A stretch of DNA of 64,000 nt from Clostridia bacterium (GCA_017503285.1 JAFVTH010000003.1:34206-98205); one strand, 5' to 3'; shown: positions 45,060 through 54,758, numbered from the stretch's first letter. Made by a program: numbers and translations. The notes: generated from the sequence alone by a model not told the origin.

Positions 45060-46801
45060 TATTCCTCGCCCCCCTTCTTAAATTGAGAGGCGTAAATCTC
45101 GGCATATACAGGGCAGGAGGCAAGTAGCTCCTTGTGTACGCCTATGCCCACGATTTTACCATCGTCTAAAACAATTATTTTATCTGCATTTTGTATAGAT
45201 GCAGTTCTTTGCGAAACTATAAATACGGTTGGCTTATAGTCAATGCCGGCAATAGCAGTTCTTAACCTTAAATCGGTTAAATAGTCAAGTGCGCTTGAAG
45301 AGTCATCAAGCACAATAATCTCCGGCTTGCCAACTAGTGCGCGGGCAATAGTGAAGCGTTGTCTTTGTCCACCGGAAAGGTTTTTACCACCCTGCTCAAC
45401 AACAAAGTCAAGTCCACCCTCCTTGGAGTCCAAAACATCCTTTGCCTGCGCAATCTCAATAGCCTTTATAATTTCCTCGTCGCTTGCTGTCTTGTCGCCC
45501 CATTGCAGGTTATCTCGTAAAGTACCCTTAAACAAAACAGCCCTTTGAGGTGTCATACCAATTTTTTCACGTAGATCGTCAAGCTCATAGGACTTAACAT
45601 TTCTGCCGTTTACAAAAACCTCGCCCTTTTCGGCATCATAAAATCTGCCAATCATATTGATTAGTGAGGTTTTTCCCGAGCCTGTACCACCAATAATTCC
45701 AACAGTTTCTCCCTTGGATACGGTAAAGTCTATATTTTCAAGAGAGTACTCAGGAGAAGAGGCGTAACGCAAGTATGCATTTCTAAATTCGACAGCGTAT
45801 TGCGGATCGCTACCCTCAAGCGCCATAATTTCCTGTGAGGATTTTATTTCTAAAACCGCCTCAATTCTATTTGCAGAGGCAAGAGCCTTTGTTATAGTTA
45901 TAATAAGATTTGCCAGCTTAATCAGCTCAATTAAAATTTGAGACATATAGTTGTAAAGAGCCACAAGCTGACCGGTTGTTAATGTGCTTGGATCTGTATT
46001 AACCTGTGTATTTCCCACATATAGAAGCACCACAATAGCAATGTTTACAATAGCATAGGTCAGAGGATTCATAACAGCAGAAATAGCACCAACAAACTTC
46101 TGTGCCTTGTTTAGTCCCTCGGTTTTTGTCTTGAACTTTCTTTGCTCGTCATTTTCAAGACCAAAGGCACGGATAACTCTTATACCTGTTAAATTTTCAC
46201 GGGCAGAGCCTAAAACGCCATCAAGCCTTGCTTGGACCTTCTTGTAAAGTGGAATTGTTGCGCACATAATGCCAAAAACAACAATAGCCAAAAGAGGGAT
46301 AGCGCCTACAAAAACAAGAGCAGCCTTTGCTTCCTTGTCAACAACAAAGCCCATAATCATTGCACCAAAAACGATAACAGGGGAGCGCATAAACAGTCTT
46401 AATGTTAGGTTAACACCTGTCTGCACCTGGTTTGCATCGCTTGTCATTCTGGTAATTAGAGTAGAGGTGCCAAGGGTGTCAATTTCTGTGTAGGAAAGAG
46501 ATGTGATATGCTCAAAAAGGGAGTGCTTGATTTTTGAGGTAAAGCCAACAGCCGCCTTTGCTGCAAAATATTGTGCAAAAATCGTACAGGTAAGACCGAT
46601 TGCACCAAGTCCGGCCATAATAAGACAGGAAATAACAATGTGCGAGGTGTCGCCATTTTTACCGGCAGGAATAGCTGTGTCAATAATATAAGCCACAACA
46701 AAAGGCACTAAAAGCTCAAAAAAAGCCTCAAGCATCTTAAAAAGCGGACTCAAAACACATTCCTTTCGATAGCCCTTCATGTACTTAAGTAGCTTTGTCA
46801 T
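45059..46801 (-). CDS. ABC exporter, ATPase-permease subunit with degenerate Walker B
   Basis: This 580-residue partner of the next gene has six membrane helices and an ATPase domain with Walker A GGTGSGKT and a canonical LSGGQ signature. Walker B reads IIVLDDSSSALD, with Asp where the catalytic Glu should be, and the H-loop carries Gln (SQRTAS). These changes mark the non-hydrolysing half of an asymmetric heterodimeric exporter. It is first in an operon that also includes pyk and a serine hydrolase gene. Confidence 0.9.
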   Translation of the reverse strand: MTKLLKYMKGYRKECVLSPLFKMLEAFFELLVPFVVAYIIDTAIPAGKNGDTSHIVISCLIMAGLGAIGLTCTIFAQYFAAKAAVGFTSKIKHSLFEHITSLSYTEIDTLGTSTLITRMTSDANQVQTGVNLTLRLFMRSPVIVFGAMIMGFVVDKEAKAALVFVGAIPLLAIVVFGIMCATIPLYKKVQARLDGVLGSARENLTGIRVIRAFGLENDEQRKFKTKTEGLNKAQKFVGAISAVMNPLTYAIVNIAIVVLLYVGNTQVNTDPSTLTTGQLVALYNYMSQILIELIKLANLIITITKALASANRIEAVLEIKSSQEIMALEGSDPQYAVEFRNAYLRYASSPEYSLENIDFTVSKGETVGIIGGTGSGKTSLINMIGRFYDAEKGEVFVNGRNVKSYELDDLREKIGMTPQRAVLFKGTLRDNLQWGDKTASDEEIIKAIEIAQAKDVLDSKEGGLDFVVEQGGKNLSGGQRQRFTIARALVGKPEIIVLDDSSSALDYLTDLRLRTAIAGIDYKPTVFIVSQRTASIQNADKIIVLDDGKIVGIGVHKELLASCPVYAEIYASQFKKGGEE

Positions 46802-46842
46802 AAAAATCCCCCTTTCATAAATTCCATATTAAACTAACGTAC

Positions 46843-46871
46843 AGTATAACACAAAAAAATCCCTATTACAA
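46843..46871 (-). promoter_or_regulatory. Promoter of the ABC exporter-pyk operon
   Basis: On the minus strand TTGTAA (46866-46871), a 17-base spacer ending in TGT, then TATACT (46843-46848). The rest of the intergenic stretch to 47098 is AT-rich and shows nothing else I can support. Confidence 0.68.
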
Positions 46872-47098
46872 TATATACACGCGCAAAAAGAAACAAAAAA
46901 TTTAAAATAATGGAAAAATGAAAAGTGTAAAATTAAAAATAAATTCCTTACAAAACTTTGCATCTGCATAGATAATAGGCAAAAAAGCAGGGCTGAAAAC
47001 GAAAAACATATTTCGACAAATAATATGCAAGGTGGGATAGATAGCATTGAGGTACAAAATCAAAGATACACTTTGCTAAAATATAAAGTTAAAAACAA

Positions 47099-47127
47099 TT
47101 GTAATTATTTAAGTTATGTGTTAAAAT
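47099..47127 (+). promoter_or_regulatory. Promoter of the lipoprotein gene
   Basis: TTGTAA (47099-47104), a 17-base spacer ending in TGT, then TAAAAT (47122-47127). Confidence 0.65.
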
Positions 47128-47162
47128 TAAAATATAAAAGATGATCAAAGGAGAGCATGAAT

Positions 47163-48578
47163 ATGAAAAAAGGATTTATATTTTTATTTGCTATGGTATT
47201 GACGTTGCTTATGATTTTTACATGCTGTTCTTCGCAAGAAAACATTGATGATTTACCCGAGGAAGAAAAGGCAATGGCGGTAATGGAAAAAGCAGTCGAA
47301 AATATTGATAGTGCCTCATCTTATGCAACTGTAACGGGGATTACACTGCAAATATATGACCAAACAAAATTTATTGTTGATTTGGATATGGTTTCTATTT
47401 CGATGGGAAAAGGATCAGACGATTACAGATGCTCTGAAACAGGAGAAGTTGCTGTTACCATTTCAGATGTTACAAGAAAAATGAAAATGAAGAGTGGATA
47501 TTTCTCAGGCACCATGTATATGATGCAAGAGGACGAAGGTGAGATTAACGGCTACTATTCTAAAATATCTGCCGAGGAGTATTTGGAGCATCAGAAAGCC
47601 ATTAACTCGGGATCAGGTGCAAACGAAAATGCAAAAGCTGAAAGTAAAACGTGTGAAAAAAGCAACGACGGTGAATATACGGTAAAGGTTAGCCGTTTTA
47701 ACAATGAAGCAATCGACCTTTTGATAGAGGACTTCTATTTTCTTTACTCCTATATCCCGTCTGAATATTACATAAATGATGCGGAGCTTACGTTTAATAC
47801 AACCTCAGATCTCAATCCAAAAAGCTTGGAAATAAAGTTTGAAATATATGATAGTGAGCTAAACGCAGAGGCGAATAATGTAGAACTGGAGCTCCAAATA
47901 GAGTTCAATCATATAAATAGCATTGGAGAAATATCGCCGATTGATTTGACAAGCTACAAAGAGGTTGACGACCTTAGAGCATACAATTTTATATCTAAAG
48001 CAAGTAACGACCTTAGTGAAAGCAAGGATATAATTGAATTTGAAACGGAAACAATTACGAAGGTAGCATACGGCACTCAGCAGGAAACGCAAAAAAATAA
48101 ATATAGCGGTGTTGTCGGCGTGGATGAGGCTGGAAATTATTTCTTTGACTATCGCTATACGGATAGGCTCGGGAAAAGACACAGATTCAACTATAAGTTG
48201 GGACAGGCTTTGAACGAAGCAGATGAAAATATTACAAACGACAAGGCCGCAAGAGAGTATTTCAATAAAGATTCGTTCCTCTTTCCTGTAACAGGATTTA
48301 CCCTTGAAAATATCAGCGAAATGGAGTCCGAGGAGAAGGAATACAAGATTGTATACGAAGACCCTGACATTTCTCCTTACGAATCTATTATTTCCTCGGT
48401 AGGAGGAACTGCCACTGACAAAAGATCCAGCATCATAGTAACGTATGATAGTGAGGGAAGGGCTATCAAGGTGGAATATTCAATGTACATATTTATCAAA
48501 TGTGAATATCAAAACATGATTCTTAATGTCTATAACAGGGCGAATCTTATATATCCCGCACCCGAAAATCATGAATAA
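47163..48578 (+). CDS. Lipoprotein of unknown function
   Basis: This roughly 471-residue protein has a lipoprotein signal ending near IFTCC and a mature part rich in acidic residues, with no enzymatic motif. It alternates short beta-strand-like segments, in the manner of surface binding or sensor proteins such as DUF-type clostridial lipoproteins. GGAG at 47150 lies 9 bases from ATG 47163 and 3 bases from an in-frame ATG at 47157; I prefer 47163. It is a single gene. Confidence 0.7.
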   Translation: MKKGFIFLFAMVLTLLMIFTCCSSQENIDDLPEEEKAMAVMEKAVENIDSASSYATVTGITLQIYDQTKFIVDLDMVSISMGKGSDDYRCSETGEVAVTISDVTRKMKMKSGYFSGTMYMMQEDEGEINGYYSKISAEEYLEHQKAINSGSGANENAKAESKTCEKSNDGEYTVKVSRFNNEAIDLLIEDFYFLYSYIPSEYYINDAELTFNTTSDLNPKSLEIKFEIYDSELNAEANNVELELQIEFNHINSIGEISPIDLTSYKEVDDLRAYNFISKASNDLSESKDIIEFETETITKVAYGTQQETQKNKYSGVVGVDEAGNYFFDYRYTDRLGKRHRFNYKLGQALNEADENITNDKAAREYFNKDSFLFPVTGFTLENISEMESEEKEYKIVYEDPDISPYESIISSVGGTATDKRSSIIVTYDSEGRAIKVEYSMYIFIKCEYQNMILNVYNRANLIYPAPENHE

Positions 48579-48583
48579 ATAAA

Positions 48584-48611
48584 AAAGAGAGAACTTTTTG
48601 TTCTCTCTTTT
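48584..48611. terminator. Bidirectional terminator
   Basis: AAAGAGAGAAC (48584-48594) pairs with GTTCTCTCTTT (48600-48610), between the lipoprotein gene and the RNase J gene. Confidence 0.85.
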
Positions 48612-48614
48612 CGT

Positions 48615-50438
48615 TTATAAATTCAACAGGATTGGAAGTATAACAGGCTTTTTCTTTGTCTTTGCAAACACATACTTAGAAATTGCGTTTTTCATAAGCT
48701 CCTTTAGCTTGCTCCACTCCTTAATTCCCTCATCAAGTGCATCGACAAGCACCCTCGTTGCAATATCGCGTGCGCCATTTATAAGCTCCTCGCTTTCACG
48801 GACGTAAACAAAGCCACGGGAAACAATTTCCGGTCCGGACATCAAAATACCTTCCTCAAGGCTAACAGTAGCCACGGCGATAATAAGTCCACTTTCGGAA
48901 AGGTTCTTTCTGTCACGGAGAACAATGTTGCCAACATCTCCAATGCCCGAGCCGTCAATTAATACCTTACCTGCCTGAACAGTGCCACTAAAGCGCGCGC
49001 CCTCACTGTCGATTTCAATTACCTTACCAACGTCAGAAACAAAAATGTTTTCAGCGCTCATTCCCATGCCCTCGGCAAGCTCCTTGTGCTGTATTAAATG
49101 CCTATATTCCCCATGAACAGGCATAAAATATTTAGGCTTTATAAGTGCGTGCATCAGCTTTAGCTCCTCACGGCAGGCGTGTCCGGAAACATGAACCTCA
49201 ACGCTGGTGTCGTGATAAACGTTTACGCCCCTTCTGTACATCTCGTTAACAATCTTACCAACAAGTGGCTCGTTGCCGGGTATAGCACTGGAGGAGAGCA
49301 CAACCAAATCCTTGTCGGTTAGCTGTACCTTGTCATGGTCGGAAAAAGCCATTCTGTAAAGCGCTGACATAGGCTCTCCCTGCGAGCCGGTTGTAACAAT
49401 GGTGATTTTTTCAGCAGGATATTTCTTTATTTCGTCAATGCCGATAAGCACTCCGTCAGGCACGTTCATATATCCCAGCTTAACAGCAGCATTGACAACA
49501 TTAATCATACTACGACCTGTAACAGCAACCCTACGTCCGTGATTTATGCTTGCATCAATAATTTGCTGAACTCTATGAACATTAGATGCAAAGGTTGCAA
49601 TTATAATTCTTTTGTCCTTGGCTGATGAGAAGATTTTTTCAAGAGAAACACCAACGTTTTTTTCAGAAGGTGTGTGTCCTGCACGTTCAACGTTGGTTGA
49701 CTCACAAAGGAGCATCAAAACTCCTTCCTTACCAAGCTGACCAAGACGAACAATATCCATCATTTCTCCGTCAATAGGTGTAGTGTCAAGCTTAAAGTCG
49801 CCTGTATGCACAATAACACCCTGTGGTGTGGTAATTGCAAGAGCGCAGGCGTCAGCAATAGAGTGGTTAACTCTTATAAATTCTACCTTAAAGCAGCCGG
49901 CATTTATCTTATCTCCGGCCTTTACATTGTTTAGCTTTGCATTTTGTAAAAGCTTATGCTCCTCAAGCTTGTTTTCCAAAATGCCAAGGGTTAGCCTTGT
50001 GCCAAAGACAGGCACATTCATATTTTTCAAAAAATATGGTAGAGAGCCAATATGGTCCTCGTGTCCGTGTGTTATAAAAATACCCCTAATCTTGTCCACA
50101 TTATTCATAAGGTGTGTAAAGTCAGGGATAACAAGGTCAACACCGAGCATATCGTCCTTAGGGAAGCCAATGCCGCAGTCTACAATAATTATATCATTTT
50201 CGCATTCAAAAACGGTCATGTTCATACCGATTTCGTTAAGACCACCAAGTGCATAAACCTTAACCTTAGGTAGGTTAATCTTTTTCGAGGACCTCTTTTT
50301 TTGAGGCGCGCGCCTTGAATTTTTCTTAGTGACCTGTGTGCCGGCTTTTTTTTCAGCCTTTTTATTAACAGGCTTGTTTACTTTTTTAGTATCCTTTTTG
50401 GTGGTGGATTGCCACTTTTTTGTTTTCTTTTCTTGCAT
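48615..50438 (-). CDS. rnj: Ribonuclease J
   Basis: RNase J is an endo- and 5'-3' exoribonuclease central to mRNA turnover in Firmicutes. The 607-residue protein has the metallo-beta-lactamase motif HGHEDH at 124-129, a beta-CASP domain with HVSGHACREE, and the C-terminal domain. Residues 1-55 are a Lys-rich tail not present in the Bacillus enzyme and likely to bind RNA or partners. The transcript has a leader of about 125 bases with a clear hairpin, which may allow self-control by cleavage; that is inference. Confidence 0.93.
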   Translation of the reverse strand: MQEKKTKKWQSTTKKDTKKVNKPVNKKAEKKAGTQVTKKNSRRAPQKKRSSKKINLPKVKVYALGGLNEIGMNMTVFECENDIIIVDCGIGFPKDDMLGVDLVIPDFTHLMNNVDKIRGIFITHGHEDHIGSLPYFLKNMNVPVFGTRLTLGILENKLEEHKLLQNAKLNNVKAGDKINAGCFKVEFIRVNHSIADACALAITTPQGVIVHTGDFKLDTTPIDGEMMDIVRLGQLGKEGVLMLLCESTNVERAGHTPSEKNVGVSLEKIFSSAKDKRIIIATFASNVHRVQQIIDASINHGRRVAVTGRSMINVVNAAVKLGYMNVPDGVLIGIDEIKKYPAEKITIVTTGSQGEPMSALYRMAFSDHDKVQLTDKDLVVLSSSAIPGNEPLVGKIVNEMYRRGVNVYHDTSVEVHVSGHACREELKLMHALIKPKYFMPVHGEYRHLIQHKELAEGMGMSAENIFVSDVGKVIEIDSEGARFSGTVQAGKVLIDGSGIGDVGNIVLRDRKNLSESGLIIAVATVSLEEGILMSGPEIVSRGFVYVRESEELINGARDIATRVLVDALDEGIKEWSKLKELMKNAISKYVFAKTKKKPVILPILLNL

Positions 50439-50465
50439 ATAAAACCTCTATAAAATCGAAAAACA

Positions 50466-50482
50466 CGTCAGACTCGCTGACG
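50466..50482 (-). other. Hairpin in the RNase J leader
   Basis: CGTCAG (50466-50471) pairs with CTGACG (50477-50482), 28 bases before the start codon. No U-run follows, so it is not a simple terminator. Confidence 0.55.
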
Positions 50483-50570
50483 GAATATGTATTGCAGCGC
50501 TTAAGCAAGTGTATTGACGGCCCCACAAGCCCAGTAAGCTGCTTTTTTGAAACGAATTTTTGTTAAGTAC

Positions 50571-50599
50571 ATTTTAGCATAAAACGGCATGTAAGTCAA
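50571..50599 (-). promoter_or_regulatory. Promoter of the RNase J gene
   Basis: On the minus strand TTGACT (50594-50599), a 17-base spacer ending in TGC, then TAAAAT (50571-50576). Confidence 0.78.
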
Positions 50600-50603
50600 G
50601 TAA

Positions 50604-50861
50604 CTAAAAAAGAAAAAGGGAAATAGTAAAGGCAAGTATAGCGCCACTCAAAAGTCCGTACACAAAAAATAGCCACAGACCACCGGTAGTATGCCTTTTT
50701 GCTTTAGGTAGCTCAGCATGCCCTAAAATTCTTTCTGCTTCCCTTAAAACGCTTTCCTCGCTTGTGCCCTCGGCACTTGGCTTCATGATAAAATATGCCT
50801 CATCAAAATATGCACTTTTGGTATTTTTTAGGTAAACAATTTTTCTTTGACAGCCCTTCAA
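50604..50861 (-). CDS. Small conserved protein with C-terminal membrane anchor
   Basis: I place the start at TTG 50861, as AAAGGAGC lies about 7 bases upstream and no ATG with a good site exists until far inside. The 85-residue protein has a soluble part with IVYLKNTKSAYFDEAYFIM and SEESVLREAERIL, and ends in one membrane helix (about residues 65-84). I know similar small proteins beside clostridial spore genes but not their function. It follows spmB. Confidence 0.6.
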   Translation of the reverse strand: MKGCQRKIVYLKNTKSAYFDEAYFIMKPSAEGTSEESVLREAERILGHAELPKAKRHTTGGLWLFFVYGLLSGAILAFTISLFLF

Positions 50862-50917
50862 AATATAAGCTCCTTTCAAATTTTCATAGTATTGTTTACC
50901 GAAAACTGGAAGCTTAT

Positions 50918-51445
50918 TCAATAAAAGATTCTGCAAAGTATACAGGAAAGTAATATGGAAAGGCAGGACACAAAAATCGCCACAGGTAAAGCATGCCTTG
51001 TTTTCTTTATTCCAACCTGTGAAAAGTATACACAAATTACATAAACAAAGGTGTCAGATGATGCCATAATAAGCGATGCGCAAAGGGCGGGAAAGCTGTC
51101 AGCACCATTTTGCGAAAGAAGCTCCCCAAAGGTGGCAAGCGAGGCACTACCGGAAATAGGTCTTGTTAATATCAAAGGGAAAAGCTCCTTTGGCACACCA
51201 ATCTTATCAAAAAAGGGAGAAACCAGCTGGCTAAGCAGCTCTCCGGCACCGGAGGCAGTTAGCATGCTCACGCCAACTATCAACGCACACAGGGTGGGCA
51301 GTAGATTTACAGCAGATACAGCTCCGTTTTTTGCTCCTCTTAAAAAACTGTCAAAATAATCCTTTTTTCCAAAAAGAATAATTAGTGCAACAATAAGCAA
51401 AATAAGGGGCAAAATATAATATGAAATTCTTTCAAGTATCTCCAC
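50918..51445 (-). CDS. spmB: Spore maturation protein SpmB
   Basis: This 175-residue membrane protein of the nucleoside-recognition family has LLPTLCALIVGVSMLTASGA and TRPISGSASLA, the conserved gate motif. With SpmA it helps to dehydrate the spore core in Bacillus and Clostridium. It overlaps spmA by 14 bases. Confidence 0.92.
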   Translation of the reverse strand: MEILERISYYILPLILLIVALIILFGKKDYFDSFLRGAKNGAVSAVNLLPTLCALIVGVSMLTASGAGELLSQLVSPFFDKIGVPKELFPLILTRPISGSASLATFGELLSQNGADSFPALCASLIMASSDTFVYVICVYFSQVGIKKTRHALPVAIFVSCLSILLSCILCRIFY

Positions 51446-52013
51446 AGATCTTACCTATCAATCGACAAAGAATAATACCCACAGTCATACAGACAAAGGA
51501 GCAGATCCAAACAGGCACTAAAAGCTCATAGGTTATGCTTGCCCCTTGGGAAACACGCATAGCAATTACCGTTGTGGGAATTATGTTAAAGCATGCACAG
51601 CCTAAAATTGCAAGGGTTATCATATCATTTGTTGCCTTGTCGCTTTTTCGTCCCTCATTCATTTTGCCAATGGCAAGGAGCGCAAGAGGGGTGGTGGCGT
51701 TTGAAAGTCCAAGTATGTTTGCACTAACACAAGCGGTTATTTCCTCGGTTGCCGTATTTTCCTTAAAGGCACGAGGGAAAATATGCTTTAAGATAGGTCT
51801 TAAAAGCTTGGATAGCTTTTCAATAACGCCGGCATCCTTCAAAACCTCTAAGATACCGTTCCAAAGAGTCATAAGACCTAAAATGGAAATAACAACCGTA
51901 ACGCTCTTTGCAGCACCCCCAAAAATCGAGTCTGCAAGTGCTTTTTCATTTTTGGTTAAAAAAGTGGCAAGAAGCGATATAATACAAAGGAAAGAAAAGC
52001 TTTTTCCTAACAT
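51432..52013 (-). CDS. spmA: Spore maturation protein SpmA
   Basis: This 193-residue membrane protein has the matching nucleoside-recognition motif NILGLSNATTPLA and four or more membrane helices. SpmA and SpmB act together late in sporulation. ACGAGG precedes the ATG. No convincing sigma-A promoter was seen upstream, which fits control by a sporulation sigma factor, though I could not identify that site. Confidence 0.9.
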   Translation of the reverse strand: MLGKSFSFLCIISLLATFLTKNEKALADSIFGGAAKSVTVVISILGLMTLWNGILEVLKDAGVIEKLSKLLRPILKHIFPRAFKENTATEEITACVSANILGLSNATTPLALLAIGKMNEGRKSDKATNDMITLAILGCACFNIIPTTVIAMRVSQGASITYELLVPVWICSFVCMTVGIILCRLIGKICGDT

Positions 52014-52049
52014 AAAACCTCGTTATTTGTAAAAAAATGTAAAAATCTG

Positions 52050-52078
52050 TTGACTAAAAAAATAAAAAATGTTAAAAT
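52050..52078 (+). promoter_or_regulatory. Promoter of the AbrB-like gene
   Basis: TTGACT (52050-52055), a 17-base spacer ending in TGT, then TAAAAT (52073-52078). Confidence 0.75.
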
Positions 52079-52109
52079 GATAATGAACATAAAAAAAGAG
52101 GTGAAAATC

Positions 52110-52355
52110 ATGAAATCAACAGGAATCGTTAGAAAGCTTGACGAGCTTGGAAGACTTGTATTGCCTAAGGAATTACGCAACACCTTCGACCTTAATGAAA
52201 AAGACCCTGTGGAAATTTTTGTTGAGGGCGACATGATTATTTTGAAAAAATATGCGCCGTGCTGTATTTTTTGCAAAAGCACAAAGGACAACGTTATCCA
52301 TGGTGGCAGACATATTTGCAAAAAGTGTATAGAAAAGCTAAATAAAAGCGTATAA
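52110..52355 (+). CDS. AbrB/MazE/SpoVT-family regulator with C-terminal zinc ribbon
   Basis: This 81-residue protein has the swapped-hairpin AbrB DNA-binding domain (TGIVRKLDELGRLVLPKELR) at residues 3-50. It is followed by a zinc ribbon formed by CIFC and CKKC. AbrB-type proteins govern transition-state and spore genes. The start is set by AAAGAGGTG 8 bases upstream; an in-frame ATG at 52050 lies in the promoter. The nearby spmAB genes may be among its targets; that is inference. Confidence 0.87.
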   Translation: MKSTGIVRKLDELGRLVLPKELRNTFDLNEKDPVEIFVEGDMIILKKYAPCCIFCKSTKDNVIHGGRHICKKCIEKLNKSV

Positions 52356-52379
52356 TTAATCGTCAATCAAATATTATGT

Positions 52380-52407
52380 AAGCAGTGGGATAAACATTCC
52401 ACTGCTT
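52380..52407 (+). terminator. Probable terminator after the AbrB-like gene
   Basis: AAGCAGTGG (52380-52388) pairs with CCACTGCTT (52399-52407). Only a short AT-rich tail follows, so read-through into the GH95 gene is possible. Confidence 0.5.
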
Positions 52408-52429
52408 AATTAAAATTAGGGGAATTTTT

Positions 52430-54724
52430 ATGGAAAAAACACTTAAATATTCTAGCCCGGCCAAGTATTTTGAGGAGGCTTTGCCACTTGGCAACGGTCA
52501 GCTTGGCGCAATGGTTTATTCAAAGACAGATATAGATAAAATCTCATTAAATCACGACACGCTTTGGTCAGGTAAGCCGGGGGATGAATATGTAGAGAAT
52601 GCATATGAGTCAAATGAGAGGGCAAAGGCTCTTGTTAGACAAAACAAGAGATACGAGGCGCAAAGAGAGCTTGATGAAAACTTTTCCGGCACATGGCTTT
52701 GCTCCTATATGCTCCTTGGCACTCTCTATATAGAAAGAATCGGTGCCGGCACAAATGTTACTAACTACAAAAGGACCCTTGACTTGGAAAAGGGCATAGC
52801 TACTCTTAGCTACACCGAGGACGGTATTGATTTTACAAGAGAATATTTTGTATCCTTTCCAAATGATTGTATGATGGTTAAGCTCACATCCTCAAGACCT
52901 GTTACATACGAGCTTTATGGGGATTGCGTCGGAAAGAGCCATGTTACAGCATGGGAAAACAATCTTTATTTCACAGGTGAGTGTCCAACGTCCTTAGCAC
53001 CAAGCTACCATAAAACAGCAAAGCCTATTGTGTACGATGGAAATGGCGTTAAGGTTTCTGCTAACGCAAAGGTAAAATCAAACGGAACTATCGCAATCAA
53101 GGATATCGATAGGATTAGAATAGAGGACACAACGGAGGCAATCGTATATTTCTGTGCAGAAACAAGCTTTGTTTCATTTGATAAGCTTCCAAACAAGCCA
53201 ACCTACTATGAGTGCATTGAAAAGATGGAAAAGCTATATAGCCTTAGCTATGAGAAAATCAAAGATGCACACGTTGATGACTTTTCATCTCTCTTTAACA
53301 GAGTGGTAACAGACTTCGGCGGTAAGGAAAGTCAGCTTGATACCGACGAAAGACTAAAGGAAGAAAACAAGGATCTTGGTCTTTGCGAGCTTCTTTATAA
53401 CTTTGGCAGATATCTTGTTATTTCAGCCTCAAGAGAGGGCTCGCAGGCAACAAACCTACAGGGCATTTGGAACGACCAGTATTACGCACCATGGTCATCA
53501 AACTACACACTAAATATAAACGCAGAAATGAACTATTGGCCTGTATTGATGTCTGACCTTGTTAGCTGCAATCAGCCAATGATTAATCTTGTTAAAAACA
53601 TTAGCCAAAATGGCAAGGAAACAGCAAAAAGATACTATAATGCAGAGGGCTTTGCCTGCCACCATAATAGCGACCTTTGGGCACACACGACCCCGGTTGG
53701 CTCAAAGAGAGAAACCTGCACACAGTATGCATACTGGAATATGTCGCCGGGATGGCTATGCAGACACCTTTATGAGCATTATGAGTACACATTAGACAAG
53801 TCCTTTCTTGAGGAAACTGCATATCCAATTATGAAGGAAGCGGCTAAATTCTACCTTTCTATAATGGAAAAGCAAGGGGATAACTGGTTGATTTTTCCAT
53901 CCACATCTCCGGAGAATAGCTATGTTGAGGACGAAAGGTGGATTTATATTGCTCCATACACAGTTATGTCCCAGTCAATTGTTGAGGATCTGTTTATAAA
54001 CATATCCAAATCAGCAAAAATACTTGGCATTGATGATGATTTTACAAAAATCATTAATGAAAGAAAGGATCAGTTGGGCATTTATAAGGCAGGTAGCCTC
54101 GGTCAACTCCTTGAATACGATTACGAGGTTGAGGAGGTAGACCCACTACACCGTCATGTTTCGCATCTATACGCATTTTATCCGGCAGATATAATCACAA
54201 CAGAAAATAGTCCTGAAATTGCAGAAATGGTTAAAAACTCACTTCTTAGAAGAGGAGACGAGGGCACAGGCTGGTCAATGGGCTGGAAGGTTAACCTTTG
54301 GGCTAAGCTAAAGGATGGAGATAGGGCATTAAAGCTTGTTAAAAACCAGCTTCGCTATATGCCTGCTGAGCCGGATGATAGTGCAGATATGTGGCACGCA
54401 GGTGGCACATATGCAAATATGTTTGATGCGCATCCACCATTCCAAATAGATGGTAACTATGGTGTTTGTGCCGGTATTGCGCAAATGTTCCTACAATGCG
54501 AGGATGGTAAGGTTAGAATCCTACCGGCATTGCCAAGTGAAATGAAGAATGGTAGCATTAAGGGATTACTTGCAAAAGGAAATATCAAGGTTGATATCGA
54601 ATGGAAAAATAATAAGCTAAGTGGCTTAAAACTTGTAACACCTGTCAAGCAAACTGCTATAATAAATATTGACGGAAAGGATATGGTTGTGTCCCTAGAG
54701 CCAAATGTGGCATACACACTATAG
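52430..54724 (+). CDS. Glycoside hydrolase family 95 protein (alpha-L-fucosidase-like)
   Basis: This 764-residue protein opens with ALPLGNGQLGAMVYS and NHDTLWSG, and has LQGIWND and YTLNINAEMNYWPVL in the middle (alpha/alpha)6 barrel, all typical of GH95. Family members release alpha-1,2-fucose or galactose from host glycans and plant xyloglucan. There is no signal peptide, so imported oligosaccharides would be its substrates. AGGGGA stands 7 bases upstream of the ATG. Confidence 0.9.
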   Translation: MEKTLKYSSPAKYFEEALPLGNGQLGAMVYSKTDIDKISLNHDTLWSGKPGDEYVENAYESNERAKALVRQNKRYEAQRELDENFSGTWLCSYMLLGTLYIERIGAGTNVTNYKRTLDLEKGIATLSYTEDGIDFTREYFVSFPNDCMMVKLTSSRPVTYELYGDCVGKSHVTAWENNLYFTGECPTSLAPSYHKTAKPIVYDGNGVKVSANAKVKSNGTIAIKDIDRIRIEDTTEAIVYFCAETSFVSFDKLPNKPTYYECIEKMEKLYSLSYEKIKDAHVDDFSSLFNRVVTDFGGKESQLDTDERLKEENKDLGLCELLYNFGRYLVISASREGSQATNLQGIWNDQYYAPWSSNYTLNINAEMNYWPVLMSDLVSCNQPMINLVKNISQNGKETAKRYYNAEGFACHHNSDLWAHTTPVGSKRETCTQYAYWNMSPGWLCRHLYEHYEYTLDKSFLEETAYPIMKEAAKFYLSIMEKQGDNWLIFPSTSPENSYVEDERWIYIAPYTVMSQSIVEDLFINISKSAKILGIDDDFTKIINERKDQLGIYKAGSLGQLLEYDYEVEEVDPLHRHVSHLYAFYPADIITTENSPEIAEMVKNSLLRRGDEGTGWSMGWKVNLWAKLKDGDRALKLVKNQLRYMPAEPDDSADMWHAGGTYANMFDAHPPFQIDGNYGVCAGIAQMFLQCEDGKVRILPALPSEMKNGSIKGLLAKGNIKVDIEWKNNKLSGLKLVTPVKQTAIINIDGKDMVVSLEPNVAYTL

Positions 54725-54758
54725 CCCTCCGAATACATAGCATAAGGCAAGGTGTCAT

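Noticed and set aside
46829-47047. A 72-codon minus-strand frame in the gap upstream of the ABC exporter
   Set aside because: It overlaps the exporter promoter, is low in complexity and has no ribosome site.
47059-47082. A second promoter with TGCTAAAAT before the lipoprotein gene
   Set aside because: The -10 box looks good but nothing like a -35 box lies 16-18 bases upstream; the site at 47099 is better.
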